Origin: Bacteroidales bacterium M5 | GTDB lineage: Bacteria > Bacteroidota > Bacteroidia > Bacteroidales > Muribaculaceae | Length of the DNA stretch: 14,557 bases | Direction: 5' to 3' | Assembly (NCBI GenBank): GCA_001689535.1 | Contig: LUJP01000063.1 | Span: 1 to 14,557 of the forward strand | Shown: positions 14,516 through 14,557 of the stretch, one piece after another | How positions within the stretch are numbered: the first letter of the stretch is position 1 | Layout of the letters: the number at the start of each line of letters is the position of its first letter | Translations under genes and position numbers: made by a program | The notes under the pieces: generated by a model | Told to the model about the DNA's origin: nothing | The model's input: the letters and a program-made list of their open reading frames with translations, nothing else | The model's database searches: none

Positions 14516-14557
14516 GCAAGGCGCCGTGAAGAGGGTGTGTCGTAATTCGGTTTTTAC

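Noticed and set aside
1..14557. CRISPR array, prophage, toxin-antitoxin pair or insertion sequence with a transposase
   Set aside because: No regularly spaced direct repeats, integrase or transposase motifs, and no small paired genes are visible on either strand.

Overview
The window is about 14.6 kb of fairly GC-rich bacterial chromosome from a member of the Bacteroidota, most likely the order Bacteroidales. The evidence is a type IX secretion sortase (PorU), a Bacteroidota-type SUI1 factor, AddA with a Bacteroidota-like architecture, lipoproteins with short signal peptides, and promoter motifs of the form TAnnTTTG in place of a sigma70 -10 box. The gut family Muribaculaceae is a plausible source because of the gene set and the GGGCC-rich intergenic repeats, but this placement is a guess from memory.

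Left arm, minus strand (164-8992). Six genes read leftward from a divergent promoter region near 9.0 kb and look like one transcription unit: a hybrid-less membrane histidine kinase with a periplasmic helical-repeat sensor, dnaX (DNA polymerase III tau/gamma), a lipocalin-like lipoprotein, a helical lipoprotein, a SUI1/YciH-type translation factor, and an AddA-like UvrD/RecB helicase. Spacings are 38, 28 and 18 bp, a 4-bp ATGA overlap, and 28 bp. The unit mixes signalling, envelope proteins, replication, translation and double-strand-break repair. Downstream of addA is a gene-free 163 bp holding an inverted-repeat element.

Right arm, plus strand (9084-14334). A membrane-anchored GH25 muramidase is followed after 46 bp by porU with a GTG start. 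Then comes a 174-bp gap with a good Bacteroidota promoter and a structured leader ending in a terminator-like hairpin, followed by greA and, 12 bp on, a HIT-family hydrolase. A strong intrinsic terminator closes this unit. The last 140 bp carry another palindromic intergenic repeat.

Most of the window is ordinary housekeeping sequence. The points most worth a second look are the possible attenuated leader (small RNA) in front of greA, the apparent loss of nuclease residues in the AddA C-terminus, a palindromic repeat lodged in the coding sequence of the dnaX linker, and a kinase whose H-box lacks the usual phosphatase residue. I see no CRISPR array, tRNA, rRNA, transposase, phage or obvious defence system, and I do not claim a new biological system here.
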